Shown here: positions 44,108-55,788 of the stretch, in pieces
How the letters are laid out: every line of letters begins with the position of its first letter
Numbering within the stretch: position 1 is the first letter of the stretch
NCBI GenBank assembly: GCA_033296885.1
Contig: MU863938.1
Location: forward strand, 1 to 64,000
Reading direction: 5' to 3'
Length of the DNA stretch: 64,000 bases
DNA from: Triangularia verruculosa
Lineage: Eukaryota > Ascomycota > Sordariomycetes > Sordariales > Podosporaceae
Notes under the pieces: model-generated
Seen by the model: only the letters and a program-made list of their open reading frames with translations
What the model was told of the DNA's origin: nothing
Database searches by the model: none
Made by a program: the position numbers and the translations under genes

Positions 44108-45919
44108 TTATTTGCCTGTGCCGCTCTTCCTGTTCATGAGTCCCTGGAAGAAGGCCTGCAGGTTCTCAGTGTCCATTTGCGCGGTTGGCTCGGCGCCCAC
44201 CTCGTCTGTTGGGCTGCCTGGTTCCGAGGTGCCGTAGGCTTGGCGGTCCTGTGCTGGTTGTTAGTATCTCTGTTGATATCGTGGAAACTTGCCGAATCAC
44301 TTACCTTGAGCCTCTGAACCATGTCGTCGGCATCTACTTGGATGCCACCCATATTGAACTGCACAGGGCCGATATGCTCCAGCACCTTTGCCTCCGTTGG
44401 CCGCATATAAGAGTCCAGAGCTCCCTCGTCGTCCTCAATCTTCTTGAAAGGCTTATGCCGGGAGCTGCCAAAGTCTTGAGTAAAGTTGTCGTCGCTCTGC
44501 TTTTTGAAGCCGTCAAGAAGCTTGAGCTGTTTTTCCAAAAATGCTTGAGCGTCCTCAATCTTCACTTCAAGCTCAGTGGAGTGGGTGTCGCGGCCTGCCA
44601 GCTGAAGGGCGTCCATCGTTGGGTCTTGCACCGAAAGCTCGTATAATCTGACCATTGACCCCTGAGGGTCGGCATTCTCCTCCCCTTCTTCCTCGTGCAC
44701 AGCTTCGCTACCGTTGTCATTAGTCTCGCCATTCGCGGCGTTACCGTTTGGTCGAGATTGCGGGAATGGCTGATCAAGATCAGCGGTCCACCCGTTGCTG
44801 ACACGCTCAACGTCAAACCCTTCTCGTAGGACACGGATCTTGCCCCAGGAATCCCAATTTGGAGGGACGACTATCTTGTCTCTATCGATGACATTGTGTT
44901 TTAGTGGTTGTTTCTTCAGAAGTGAGTGGATGCCGAGACTGGAGTGAATCAAGCTCGGGAGCTGTGACGGTAAAGAAGGGGTGGTATAAATCAAAGAGGC
45001 GCCATCTGTGGGGTCGCAGTAAGTATTTGTCAGTTGTTGTTTTGGTCAGATAGGGGCAACGTACGTCTGAGCAACACTGTCCGCATAAACTGCAACACAA
45101 CGTCAAACTCCTCCTCTTTCCAGCCTTGCGTCTTTTCAAGATATTCCATTTTCTCGGCCTGCCCACACGATATTAGCTTCCGCCAGAGAGCAAAAAGAAA
45201 TCGGGGTTAATCACATTTTGAGCCACAACACATAGCGGAATACCCAAGGCATCCTCCCACTCGCCAGGACCCGGAGGCAGGGCGACACCATCGTCTGCGA
45301 CTGGCAAGGCGGTCGTGCCGTCGAGGTTCGTCCCGCCTCCCCTACCACGATCGCGCCACGACAGCATGACTTCCTCCATTGTTGCCATACACTCGTGGCT
45401 TAACGAAATCAACACAGTTCTGAGTAACAGAATCCACTCCCGTAGCTGTCGCATCCACCTCCACGGTTGCGACCAGTCCAGTAGTATTACAATGAGGGTA
45501 TTGGGTATCGTTTGGGGCGTCAAAAGCGGCTTAAGAAGGGATGCGAAACACGGTGAGGGGTTTGTAAGCGTGTATAGAGATATACGAGCCAATGTGTCCT
45601 CTTGGTCCGCATCGAGAACGTCGTAGTAGGTGTAACCGAGTGCAAAACTATTTGCGACTGGGGGCATTCGAGAGGCATGTCGGTCAATGGTTCGGCGAAG
45701 TTCGGTGTTGGAGAGAGATTCGAAGAATTCTCGCTGGGAGTCGACAGTGCCGCCTAGTAGAATGACGTTCTTTTCTGGAAGTCGCTTTGCGCTGGCCACG
45801 CCGTCTAGCATGGAGCTCCAGAGGTCCTTCTTTTCTGCTTTCTCGCCATTTTTGCCATCTGATCCCGACCCGACAGATGCTGTCGTGTATGACGAGTACC
45901 GGTTCGTATTCCCGGCCAT
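44108..45919 (-). CDS. Cytoplasmic dynein 1 light intermediate chain
   Basis: Four exons (minus): 45919-45215, 45158-45065, 45005-44305, 44248-44108; 1,641 nt, 546 aa. Every intron has standard ends and branch (for example GTAAGT...ACTAAC...CACAG). The protein carries a Ras-like domain: KDLWSSMLDGVASAKRLPEKNVILLGG, SFALGYTYYDVLD, ISLYTL and LIVILLDWSQPWRWMRQLREW, typical of dynein LICs. The P-loop position reads GGTVDSQREF and lacks the usual GK[ST], as in other fungal LICs. The C-terminal half is acidic and helical (EVKIEDAQAFLEKQLKLL; MDTENLQAFFQGLMNRKSG), the region that binds cargo adaptors. The chain bridges the dynein heavy chain to Hook-type adaptors for endosome and nuclear transport. 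Divergent from BXI1. Confidence 0.93.
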
Positions 45920-46810
45920 GGCTGCGTCTGTTTAGACGAGCTCAAGTTGTTGCTAGAATGGGATGTTGTCGTCGCCGGAATCGCATTTGCTGGTTCGGGG
46001 ATCGGGCTCGAAGCTAACAGTGGGAAGCAAGGCACTCGAGAACCGTCCGCCGATGGTGATGAGTCGAATGGTCGTTTGTTTGCTATTCGTCCCAGAAAAC
46101 GCTCTTCTCCTGCAGGTATTGACTTCAGGAGAGCTCAAATGCGGGCCGTAAATTCCCCGAATGATTCGCAGACGTCGTTGGGAGACGCGACTGGCGTTTG
46201 CCCAATGCTAGACAGAGTTGCAAGCCAATCCAGACAATCCTTGATAACAGGGGTTCAAGACATTGAACGTGTTTTGCTAGTTCAACCCTAACCCCTGCCA
46301 TCCCCGCTATATGGCTTTGCTGCATAAACTCCATCACCTGGTTTTGCTCAACTGAGCACTCGCCTAATGACTTCCGGGGAACCCTTCACGATAAATACTC
46401 GCCGCTACACAGCCCCAAATCCGTATTGACCTTGCAGTTAGACATATTCCAGATTCACAAAAAGTGACCGCACACCTGTTTGCAGGTCGTGGGAACAAAA
46501 CGGCTTGGCTGCAGGTTGAGGTTATGTAAGTAAACGAGCTTCCCCAGGCTAATGGAACCTTCCGGCATCCACCTGGTCTTCACCTGCAGCAAACTCCGCC
46601 ACTGATCACTGAGATCACTTAGCGCATTCCCCACTTTCTCGGGTCATCCTCCGTGAAAGGCTGCCGTCGTCATCCAACTGCATTACACCGAACACTACAA
46701 GAAGGCAACACGCTTGCGCCTTGCGTTCTCGACAACCTACTTTTAGACGACCTACGACAGAATATTGCGAACACCCACCCCAGTTCAACCCGACAACGAC
46801 AACAGTCACA
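45920..46810. promoter_or_regulatory. Shared upstream region of the dynein chain gene and BXI1
   Basis: 891 bp between divergent starts. Frames in it lack protein character. Holds both promoters and the BXI1 leader. Confidence 0.45.
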
Positions 46811-47711
46811 ATGGCGAGCACCGCGAAGTATACGGCTGCTCCGCAGGAAGATCCCGATGCGCACACCAGCTACACACAGCCCCCTCCCTCGTACCAGGCT
46901 GAGAGCAACTCCGCACAAGACAATGCTGCGCTCTTTGGCGGCGCCCCCCGCAGCAGTGAGGACAATATTCCAGATGACTTCAAGGTGAGGAGAATCGACG
47001 CGCCATTTGCCATTAGTATCACGAAACTAACAGTGTTCTTTGCAGTTTGGAGGCTCCGTCGCCGAAGCTACGCTTGAGATTCGCAACCAGTTCATCCGCA
47101 AAGTCTACACCATCCTTACAGTTCAGCTCCTCGCGACAGCTTTGGTCAGCTCCCTCAGCTTCATGAGCGATGGCTACAGAAACTGGATTCAGAATAACCC
47201 CACGGTCCTCTGGCTTTCGCTCTTTGGCTCCATGGGCTTCATGATCCTCACTTATTGGAAACGCCACTCCTATCCCACCAACCTCCTCTTTCTCTCGGGA
47301 TTCACCTTGTTGGAAGCTTACACCATCTCCGTTATCGTGTCGTTTTACGACTCCTCTATCGTTCTCAACGCCGTTGTCCTCACAGGGGGCATTTTCATCT
47401 TCTTGACAGCCTTCGCCTGCCAGTCCAAATACGACTTCACCTCATGGATGCCCTATCTCTTCGGTGCTCTTTGGGGCTTGGTCCTCTTCGGGTTCATGTC
47501 TTTTTTCCTCCCCCGCACTAGCACCACCGAGCTCATTTACGGTCTGTTGGCCGCGCTGATCTTCAGCGGGTACATTCTTGTCGACACGCAGCTCGTTATG
47601 AGGAAGCATCATGTGGAGGAGGAGATCGCCGCCGCTCTGAGCTTGTACCTGGACATTATCAATCTGTTCCTCGCCATTTTGCGGATTTTGAACAGCCAGA
47701 ACAATAACTAG
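46811..47711 (+). CDS. BXI1: Bax-inhibitor-1/TMBIM family membrane protein
   Basis: Exons 46811-46984 and 47046-47711 (intron GTGAGG...TTTGCAG) give 840 nt, 279 aa. The N-terminal ~60 aa are hydrophilic with a PPPSYQAE stretch. FGGSVAEATLEIRNQFIRKVYTIL starts the BI-1 domain, with seven hydrophobic segments up to LYLDIINLFLAILRIL. The signature SGYILVDTQLVM near the sixth segment carries the conserved Asp, and a second Asp lies in LYLDIINLF; in BI-1 relatives these form the Ca2+/pH-sensing pair. The family acts as a Ca2+ leak or cell-death suppressor in the ER, vacuole or mitochondria; the yeast homologue is Bxi1/Ybh3. The ATG at 46811 (MASTAK) is preferred over upstream non-ATG starts. Confidence 0.95.
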
Positions 47712-48333
47712 GCTTGAAAGATGTTAGGGAAGTGGCAGTATCAATGAGTTGCGGGGTTTGGGATGATGGAAGTTCATGGTACGATATGGGACTACTAGGA
47801 GGCGAGTACGGCATGATGAAGTATGACCGTTTTGTATTATTGACAGTGTTGTCCTGTGTTTTTTTTTCCTTGGAGAGCTTTGGGATGACTCAACCTGTTG
47901 GAATTGTTACTCTTGGGAATTCGTGGAGTTAATGTATGGAGTTCCATTCGGGACTAGGACTTTTTTATATTGTTTGTTTATTCCCTGTCCTTTGGAGGCT
48001 GGTTTGGCTGTAGGTAATCAACACAGCGTAGAAACCCATCAACTGTCAACCCAAATATTTTCTGGCCCCTGCAGTGCACCAGTTTTGAAACCCCACTATA
48101 CTCACTCAGTTCATTTACACAGGTAATTGCCTCCACGAAGCTTTCTGTCTACACCACGACTGCCTAATAACCTACACCACGACTGCCTGGCAATAATACT
48201 AACATCTAAAAGACGCGCCAAGCCACATGCGGGAGACGCCGTTGCCCACATAACTGACATCTCCCCCTCCATCGTCACTCGCGACAAAAGCGCAACTCTG
48301 GCACAACGCCTGCTTACCTTGGGACTTCTGCAA
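47712..48333. other. Intergenic between BXI1 and RNH1
   Basis: 622 bp containing the BXI1 3' UTR and the RNH1 promoter. A 17-bp direct repeat is annotated separately. No gene seen. Confidence 0.55.
48149..48188 (+). repeat. Short direct repeat upstream of RNH1
   Basis: CTACACCACGACTGCCT occurs at about 48149-48165 and 48172-48188, a 23-bp period. It lies ~150-185 bp before the RNH1 start and could be a duplicated promoter site or a recent slippage event. Confidence 0.75.
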
Positions 48334-49426
48334 ATGGGGCGAAGTAAAGGACCAAAGTTTTATGCCGTTCGCGTCGGGCATAAGCCTGGTGTTTACACAA
48401 CCTGGTCGGAGGCCGAGGCGAACGTGAAGGGTTATAGCGGCGCAGTCCGTAAGCTTGTTTTTCATCTTTCCCGACTCGGTGCTCGAAAGAAGTTGGATAC
48501 TGACCTTTCCGGCCATAGATCAGAGCTTCCCAACCCGTGAGGAGGCAAATGACTGGCTCAGCGCTGGCCGCGCCGCCTCCTCCTCCAGTACAGCAAACCA
48601 ACAGCAAGCCGATACTTTTCAGGGCTTCCAGCGCGGGTCTGATTCCTCGGCACTAGTAGCACCCCAAGGCTACACTGTTCGCAGTAGCAGTATCTCGGCG
48701 CCAGGGCGAGAAGTCCGCACAGTTTCCAGCAGAGGCGACGGTCCAGACGGGCGGTCCGCTCAAGGCGACGACGGCCGACCCCGCGCTCCGAGTCGTCAAG
48801 CCCTCCAAACCTTCCTACGACTAGATGGCCGTCCTGGCACCACCACGTCACCATCAGCAGCGCCCCCAGCAAAGCGAACAAAGCTAGGCTCTGGTGCCGA
48901 CACCCCCTCGTCAACAGCACCCCCACAGGGCACAACAACCAATGCCAGCAATGAGCCCATCTCCATCGTGTACACCGACGGCGCCGCCCCTAGCAATGGC
49001 AAACAAGGCGCCACGGCTGGCATAGGCGTCTGGTTCGGGGCCGACGACCCCCGGAATATCTCGGCGCGCCTCCCGGGGCCGCTGCAGACCAACCAGCGCG
49101 CCGAGCTCATGGCCATCTTGTACGCGCTCCGGTCCTTCCAGGATACGACCTCGGTGGAGATCCGCACAGACAGCCAGTACTCCATCGGCTGCGCAACGTC
49201 GTGGTGCAAAAACTGGGTCGGGAACGGCTGGAAATCGGCGAAAGGAGAGGATGTCATCAACCAGGACATCATCAAACCCATCGTGGATCAGGTAGACAAG
49301 CGGGAAGCCGCGGGCGCCATGACATTGTTCACCAAGGTTGCCGGACATTCTGGTGATCACGGAAACGACCAGGCTGACCTGCTTGCTGTCGCCGGGGCTC
49401 GATTGCCCCCAGTCGACGGCTCCTAG
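48334..49426 (+). CDS. RNH1: Ribonuclease H1
   Basis: Exons 48334-48448 and 48519-49426 (intron GTAAGC...CATAG) give 1,023 nt, 340 aa. Residues 5-52 form the hybrid-binding domain (KFYAVRVGHKPGVYTTWSEAE, then FPTREEANDWL). A ~130-aa Ser/Ala/Pro/Gln-rich linker follows. The catalytic RNase H domain has all four acids: IVYTDGAA (Asp192), NQRAELMAIL, IRTDSQYSI and GNDQADLLA, plus the basic handle CKNWVGNGWKSAKGE. It degrades the RNA strand of RNA-DNA hybrids such as R-loops in the nucleus and possibly mitochondria. This orthodox RNase H1 is clearly different from the two SDSAN-type RNase H-like proteins at 6958-8378 and 20613-21874. Confidence 0.95.
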
Positions 49427-50223
49427 TCGAGGAAGAGGCACCGAGAGGGCTTGAATTGTCGTTTGGCGGCCTCACTGAAACAATGAACAGCATGTTGTTC
49501 ATCACAATCTTCATAGACCTGACGTGTTATTTGACATTCATTCAACAGCAGAACGACATCCATCGCTTGATAAGAGTGAAACTGTCGAGATGAAAACTTA
49601 ATTTAGGTGATATCTGCATTAGAAGTCCAATAGTAGAAAAAAAGGAAAATAAAGCGAGTCAGATAGTAAGTGGCCGACTCAGGGTATAACCAGCAAGCTG
49701 ATGCTGACAGACATGACGGAAAGAACAACAGTCTGGCCACCTCCTGAAGAACCCTCCCACCTCTGCATTACGGGGCTCATTCCTTCATTGCATCTTCCCC
49801 TGTTCATGGCGTCGGCTGGAACCAAAAAGAGAAACACCAAATTTTCACCTCATCACCTAACCTGATATCCAGCCGACACCATCGATCCCTTCCCTAGATG
49901 ACCCTCCTCATGATTCCTGTGCCCTTTCCGCCAGCCCATCGCGCACCCCTTTTCTAGTCGCTTTCGTCAAGTGCCTTTGTGCGCGTGCTCCATCGTCCTC
50001 TGTTTCTCGTCACATTCATGGCCTTGTTCTGGAGCTAATGTCGTCTTGGTAAAAAAAAATTGCAGAAGCAGCGGGGGGAATATTTTGTCTGTAAACACAA
50101 CAGAAGAACCAACGCCTGCACAGAAAGATCAGGTCGCCTAGAAGGTGTCGAAGTTTTGCCATATCGGTATGGCAGCCATGATGTATTAGCGTCCTAGCGA
50201 GTAGGCCACAGACATTCTGAGAT
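49427..50223. other. Intergenic, convergent 3' flanks of RNH1 and CDC11
   Basis: AT-rich patches and 3' UTR-type sequence. No gene seen. Confidence 0.55.
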
Positions 50224-51940
50224 TTACTCTGGGTTGCCGTTAGGTTCCGAGTGGTTGGAAGGAGTCCCCTGTTGGGCGGCGGCCGCAGCGGCGGCCTCGC
50301 GCTGCATCCGGGCCTCGATCTCGCGCAGCTGGGACTCACGGGCCAAGAGTTCCTGGCGCTTCTCGTTGATCTCGCGTTGAACCTTGACCTCAATCTCGCG
50401 GAGCTTTTCCTCCTCGCGGCGCAGCTGTTCCTCCTTGAGGCGAACGGACTGTGACGCGAGGTCCTCAGGGTTCATCGAAGAGTCACTGCAGTTGGATTAG
50501 TACATGTCTTGGAGCGCAACAAGGGGCAGTAAACTTACACTCCAGCACCACCTTCGACGCTCTTGCTGAGCTTCTCGGTACGGTAGTTTTCGTAGAGGAA
50601 GTCGTGGGTGATTTCCTTCAAATCGGCAAGATGGCTGTGGAGAAGAGCGGACCGGATGGCCAAGAAATCAGAGTGACGCGGGTTGTCGACCTCGACGACA
50701 CCCCAGGGGTACTGGCGGGCACGGACTTGGCGACCTCCAATCTCGATGATATCTTCCGATCCGACAATAGCGAATGGCATAAGACCTCTGAGCTCGGCGT
50801 TCTCCTCTACTGTGTCCTCATCGTCTTCCTCAATATCGTAGGGGAAGTTGTAAACGGGAATGCGGTAGTGTTCGATATCCTCCATAACAAGCTTCTTGGT
50901 CTCTGCGAGCTCGGCGGGGGTAAGCGAGTCGGCCCGGCCAACAACGGGGATGACGTTGACCCTGGGGGCCAGGCGCTTCATAAGCTCGATATCGAGCTCG
51001 CGGAGGCTGTTGATACGTGTTAGCATTGTATTCACACCCAGCTCAGGAGCGAGGGACAAGTTACCCATGGCCGGTAGGTGTGATGAAGTAGAGCATGGCG
51101 TGGATGCGGTTGTCTCTGAAACGGGGGTTACGCTTGATACGCGATTCCTCCGCAAGGATGTCATCGTATTGCCTCTCCAAGTACCCAACGATCTCCGCGA
51201 AGCTATTCACGCCCAACCGGTTAGCACGCTGCCCCATCCTGGACCTGGCCAGAGGAACCTACCTGGCCTCGTTGTCAATCTGGTCACCAAATCCCGGTGT
51301 GTCAACGATGGTCAGAGAAATGCGCGTTCCCTCCTCGTCTAGCTCAAGCTCTGTTGGCAGTTAGATTCTGTTCTTCTCCGTGCCACATGGTCTCCTTCTA
51401 AAGAGGGGTGCATACCAACGGTGACGGGCTTGATCTTAACGCCATCCTCGACGTGAGCGGTAGACGGGTCATCGGATTCCTTGTGGCCAAGGACGGGCTT
51501 TCCGCAGAGCGTGTTGACGAAGGTGGTACGGCCTAGAAGAAACCAAAGCGCGGTCAGTAACACGTGCGCAAGATGCATGGCCAGAAATGGCACATTAGGT
51601 AGCTGGAATTTGTTGACTTACCAGTTCCCGAGGCACCGCAGACCATTAGGCAGAACTGGATACCCTTCTTGACGTTCTTCTTTCGGCGGATCATCTTCTG
51701 TTCAATACCGAACAACGTGTTGTTAGCTCCAACCATAGCTACAAATAAAACCAGGTCTGGTGTTGACTGGTGTGGTGTTGTTGTTGTTGTTGTTTTTGCT
51801 GGTGTTGTCTGGCACAGATGCAAATTGCGGATTGCAGATTGCGGAGAGCTGTGCTGCGGTCGAGGAACGCGACGGGTTATGGGCTTCAATCAGGAAGCTG
51901 TATGGACAGGGAAAGGCAGACGTACGGCTGGAGAAGACAT
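50224..51940 (-). CDS. CDC11: Septin Cdc11 (AspA-type)
   Basis: Seven exons (minus): 51940-51926, 51697-51622, 51532-51416, 51350-51263, 51202-51065, 51006-50539, 50485-50224; 1,164 nt, 387 aa. The first exon is 15 nt (MSSPA) and the first intron 228 bp. GTPase motifs: G1 reads GASGTGRTT, with Arg in place of the P-loop Lys as in yeast Cdc11; G3 is DTPGFGD; G4 reads GRAD. LAPRVNVIPV and the septin unique element (KYPWG-type RQYPWGVVEVDN) follow. The C-terminus is a charged coiled coil (LREIEVKVQREINEKRQELL...). Cdc11-type septins occupy the end of the hetero-octameric rod and drive filament assembly at septa and tips. Subgroup assignment rests on the Arg P-loop, the RNPRFRDNRIH segment and the C-terminal coiled coil. 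Confidence 0.92.
51773..51797 (+). repeat. GTT trinucleotide microsatellite in CDC11 intron 1
   Basis: A run of GTT repeats ending in a T5 tract lies within the 228-bp first intron of CDC11. In the sense of the gene it is an AAC run. Length variation between isolates would be expected. Confidence 0.7.
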
Positions 51941-53025
51941 GATATTGGTGTGGAGTCGCGGCTTGTATGGGAAACACGGGTAAAACTAGCGCCGACCTCT
52001 GGCACAGCGTTCAACGGGCAATGAAGATATGTTCAATGGAGGATTGGGCGTATCCAGGTACCAAAAATGCGGACTTCAATGAATGCTTGTGTTGGATCAA
52101 GCGTCGTCGGAGTCGGAGATGGGACGACGGCGAGGACGATCACGGTTCGGGTTGGGAAAAGGAGAAGGGCCGGGATGGGCGTCGAGGCGGAAAATGCCAA
52201 TTTCACAAAATTGTTGCGGGTGCTACCGCAGCAGGAGCCCAGGAGTTTCAGCACGGAGCACCTCTGGCAGTGAGCACTGCGGACCACTAGCAACCCAGAG
52301 CTGTCAACCCGTTGCAGGAGCAATGACCAGCCGTCCCCGGTCCGCAAATCTCAGGGGTTGCCCGTCGACATCACTAGGTACGCTAGGCCTGTATGGGAAA
52401 GGCGCGTCCCAATTCCCCAGGTGAAAGCGCCCCTTCTTCGGAACCCACTCCAAATCCCCACCGGACAAGCAGAACAGCTGAGGACGGCTGGCGACGCCTG
52501 TTGTCTTGAGAGCCCGTTCCGTCACATGGACCACTGTGTGGTTTCAGTGGTCTCAGCCGTGGGCATCAGCCATTGTGTTGTTTAGCGCAGGCAGGCGTTG
52601 TGCCGGAGAGGTAGGTATTTTACTTCTTCAGATATAAAACTTGCACATTACATGAGACAGGAGACTTTTGCACAAACTCTGGTTGATCTTGACTGCCCCA
52701 GAGATCGTAATTATCAGTGGCCGCCACCAGGCGTGGCTGTCTGGAACTCTTCCTCCAACATCTCCAGGAACAACCGGAGTGGTGCAGCTGACACACTGAA
52801 AAGCGCCAAGACCATCCTGTTCGAGGAGCAACAACATCTCGGGCCGGCATTCATCTGATACCTATTTCGACGCTCTCAGCTGCGGTTTGTCTCTTCCTTA
52901 TTCCTCTGCGTAGGTGAGCTTTGCCCAGTACTGCTGCCGCTCACACTTGTCTTATTTTGCGTGGCAGTCAAGCTTCTTCAGCGACACACCCCGGCATCGG
53001 TTTGGCGCATCTAATCAGGGCTATC
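51941..53025. promoter_or_regulatory. Divergent upstream region of CDC11 and the PROPPIN gene
   Basis: 1,085 bp between the start codons. Several short frames overlap but lack support. It holds two promoters; no RNA gene seen. Confidence 0.45.
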
Positions 53026-54468
53026 ATGAATACTCGACCGCCTCTCGAGACAACTAGCCTTCCGGTGGTTCTCTCGATAACATTCAATGATGATTGTAGC
53101 TGTTTTGCTGTCGGGCTCAACACTGGGTTTCGGAGTAAGTGTATTCCCCTGTTCTGGTTGGATGAGCTCACTTCTCCATGAGAGCGGTTGCACCATGCTC
53201 CACCCATCTATCAACTCTCTTGTAATACAAGAAAACTATGGCTCTCGCTCTGCCAGAACTCGAACGTTCGACTTGGCTACTTCTGTACGACGGCGCTGAC
53301 ATTGACAAGTCTTCAGCTCGGAAACATGCACCCAAACTACGGCGCGTGGTATGTCTTTATGCTCAGCCTTGAGCTCATCATCTCATCATCATGTCTCGCG
53401 TACTGACCTTGAGCCCAACAGAGTTCAATGCAGGCATTGGGCTAGTCCAGATGATGGGCAAGGCCAACTATCTGGGGGTCGTTGGTGGGGGTAGGAAGCC
53501 CAAGTTCGCTGCCAACAAGCTTATCCTCTGGGACGAGGGTAAGAGCAAGTCTGCTCTGGATATCAGCGCGTTGACGCCTGTACGGGGCGCTCAGCTGTCT
53601 AAGGAACGGATAGTCGTTGTGCTGCAAAACAGTGTCCGCGTTTACAAGTTTGCCAAGCCGCCCTCGTTCATAACGGCCTACGAGACGGCTAACAATCCAC
53701 TGGGGCTTTGCCGCATGTCACCGAGGATCATCGCATTTCCTGGTCGGAGTGTTGGGCATGTGCAAGTTGTTGAGATTGCCACGTCCAACGTGAGCATTAT
53801 TCCGGCACACTCATCGGCTATTCGAGCCCTTCAGCTGAGCCCAGATGGCGAGCTTTTGGCAACTGCTAGTGAGACCGTGAGCAGCTTTCGTCTTCCCCGA
53901 CAGGTCTTTAGTGACAATTTGTTAACCCAGGATATAGGGGACTTTAATTCGAGTATTCTCAACCAGGACCTGCGCCAAACTAGCTGAGCTTCGAAGAGGA
54001 ATCGACCCGGCAGCCATCTTCTCTCTTGCTTTTAATCCACCCGGAACTATGCTTGCCTGCACATCCGACAAGTCTACTCTTCACGTCTTCGACATGCCCA
54101 AAGCCAAACGGCTTGGCGGTCAGCATGAGGATGTTGCGCCGGAGACAACAAATGACCAGGGGAAGTGGGGGATCCTGTCCAAGATTCCAGGGATGCCTCG
54201 TTTTGTCAAGGACACTTACTCGTTTGCCCAAGAATCGTTTGCCACGGGTGATGAGCCATCCGGTGCCAACCAACTCCTCTCGGAAAGTTCAACACTAGGC
54301 ACTATGAGATTGCCAAAAGGGGTTATTGGCTGGCTAGATGATGCTTCGCTGCTAGTGGTAGGAGCTGGTACTGATGCTCGCTGGGAGAAATTCATCATCA
54401 AAGATGAGGGCTCTGGCAAACGTTCTTTGGCAAAGGCCGGTTGGAAGCGGTACCTTGCAGACAACTAG
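53026..54468 (+). CDS. HSV2: PROPPIN beta-propeller, Hsv2/WIPI4-like (Atg18 family)
   Basis: Exons 53026-53134, 53310-53348, 53422-53876 and 53938-54468 give 1,134 nt, 377 aa. The second exon is only 39 nt and encodes IFSSETCTQTTAR. Using the acceptor at 53309 rather than the nearby CAG at 53316 is what keeps the frame and the family motif GF-x-[VI]-F. The propeller includes SITFNDDCSCFAVGLNTGF, FNAGIGLVQMMGKANYLGVVGGG, KLILWDEG, IRALQLSPDGELLATASETGTLIRVF and LAELRRGIDPAAIFSLAF. The LRRG motif binds PI3P/PI(3,5)P2. The family works in autophagy, micro-autophagy and vacuole membrane dynamics. HSV2 rather than ATG18 is inferred from the short length and absence of a large blade-7 insertion. 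Confidence 0.87.
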
Positions 54469-54762
54469 ACATAGCTCGTCAACTTTGGCATGGCGTTTGG
54501 TATTGGTGATGTTGGCTTTTGGGAGGTTATGATTATGGTTCATATTGGAGTTTTGAGAAAGGCAACATGCCATCAGCGACATGGATTTGGGACTCAATAG
54601 CAGGCGTTAGTATGGATTATCACTGCACGGTATGTACGGCAAACATTAGCGGCTGGCAAGGTGTACATTTTGTATTATAAATGGTCTGGGTATCTCATGA
54701 ATTTGTTGGATTGCCCCCTATATTAGAACAGGCACATGTCGCCGTTCAATGTTCAGGTCCGC

Positions 54763-55788
54763 TCAGTCTCTACGGGGGCGTGGAGACCTGCTTCGACTCC
54801 TGCCGCCATCTCGTCGCCTTCGGCCATCGCCATCACGATATCGTCGGTCACGATCCTTTCTTCGGTCGTCTTCTATCCTGTCGTCCCTATCGCGCCTGTT
54901 GTCTTTTTCACGCCTGTCGTCCCTGTTGTGCCGGCCATCTCTGCCACGTCGGTCGTTCCTACGAGATTCCTCATCTCGATGTCTATCATGATGCTCTTCA
55001 GATGCTGACCTGTCTCTCCGCCGCTCCCGATCCGAATCGTCCCGGTCATGTCCTCGCCTTCGATCCTTGTGCCCGTTTTCCCGGTCTTCGTCTTCGCGTC
55101 GTGATCGATGCGACCGATGCCGATGCTCCCTTTCTCTATCCTTCTCACCACGGCCCCGATGTTTTCGACTTTGCCTTTCTTCCTTCCTTCTCTCTCTCCT
55201 CAATGCTTCATCGACTTCCTTCTTCTTCTCCTCGATCAAAAACTCCTTCATCGGGTCATCATCGTCGTGATTTTGAATAAGCAGCTGCAATTCCCTCTCC
55301 TCCTTGAGCAGCCCTCTCCGTGGCTTGTCGTCTCTGTCCTCCTCATCGGTACCGTCTTCGTCTTCGCTCGGCAAGCCTTTCTCTAGTCTTTCTCGACTTA
55401 CGATATCCTCCCAACCGACCTTACACTCCTCAAAATCCTCATCGTCCCTCGCCTTGTACCGCGCGTGATCAACCCTGATCAGCCTCCCGGCAATCTCCGC
55501 TCCCCCCAAGTTATCCACCGCCAAGTCGGTGCTCCGTTGGTCTTCGTATTTGAGCCACCCGAAGCCCTTGGATTTGCCTGTTTCCTTGTCGCGGACGAGC
55601 TTGAGAAAGGTCGGCTCGCCATATTGGCTGAAAATGGTGATAACGTCGCCTTCAGTCAGCTCGTATGGAAGACCGCCGAAGTAGACGAAGGCTGTGTCGC
55701 GGTAGTCGGTGTGCCAGGACGCGGACGGCGGGATGCCGCTTTCGAGCTCCTTTTTGTTGAGCGCTTGAATGGCGCGTATTTGATTCAT
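54763..55788 (-). CDS. IST3: Spliceosomal RNA-binding protein Ist3/Snu17 (RBMX2 family)
   Basis: A single exon encodes 341 aa. The start at 55788 (MNQIRAIQALNKKEL) matches the family N-terminus; an upstream in-frame ATG would add a non-conserved stretch. Residues ~33-110 are an RRM with RNP2 AFVYFGGLP and RNP1 KGFGWLKYED. HARYKARDDED follows, the place where family members contact Bud13/Pml1. The last ~200 aa are an Arg/Asp/Glu/Ser-rich tail (RDRD, RRRD, SRSRSP), much longer than in yeast and typical of the metazoan/filamentous-fungal RBMX2 form. The protein belongs to the RES complex of the activated spliceosome, which promotes splicing and pre-mRNA retention. Confidence 0.92.
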   Translation of the reverse strand: MNQIRAIQALNKKELESGIPPSASWHTDYRDTAFVYFGGLPYELTEGDVITIFSQYGEPTFLKLVRDKETGKSKGFGWLKYEDQRSTDLAVDNLGGAEIAGRLIRVDHARYKARDDEDFEECKVGWEDIVSRERLEKGLPSEDEDGTDEEDRDDKPRRGLLKEERELQLLIQNHDDDDPMKEFLIEEKKKEVDEALRRERRKEERQSRKHRGRGEKDREREHRHRSHRSRREDEDRENGHKDRRRGHDRDDSDRERRRDRSASEEHHDRHRDEESRRNDRRGRDGRHNRDDRREKDNRRDRDDRIEDDRRKDRDRRYRDGDGRRRRDGGRSRSRSPRPRRD

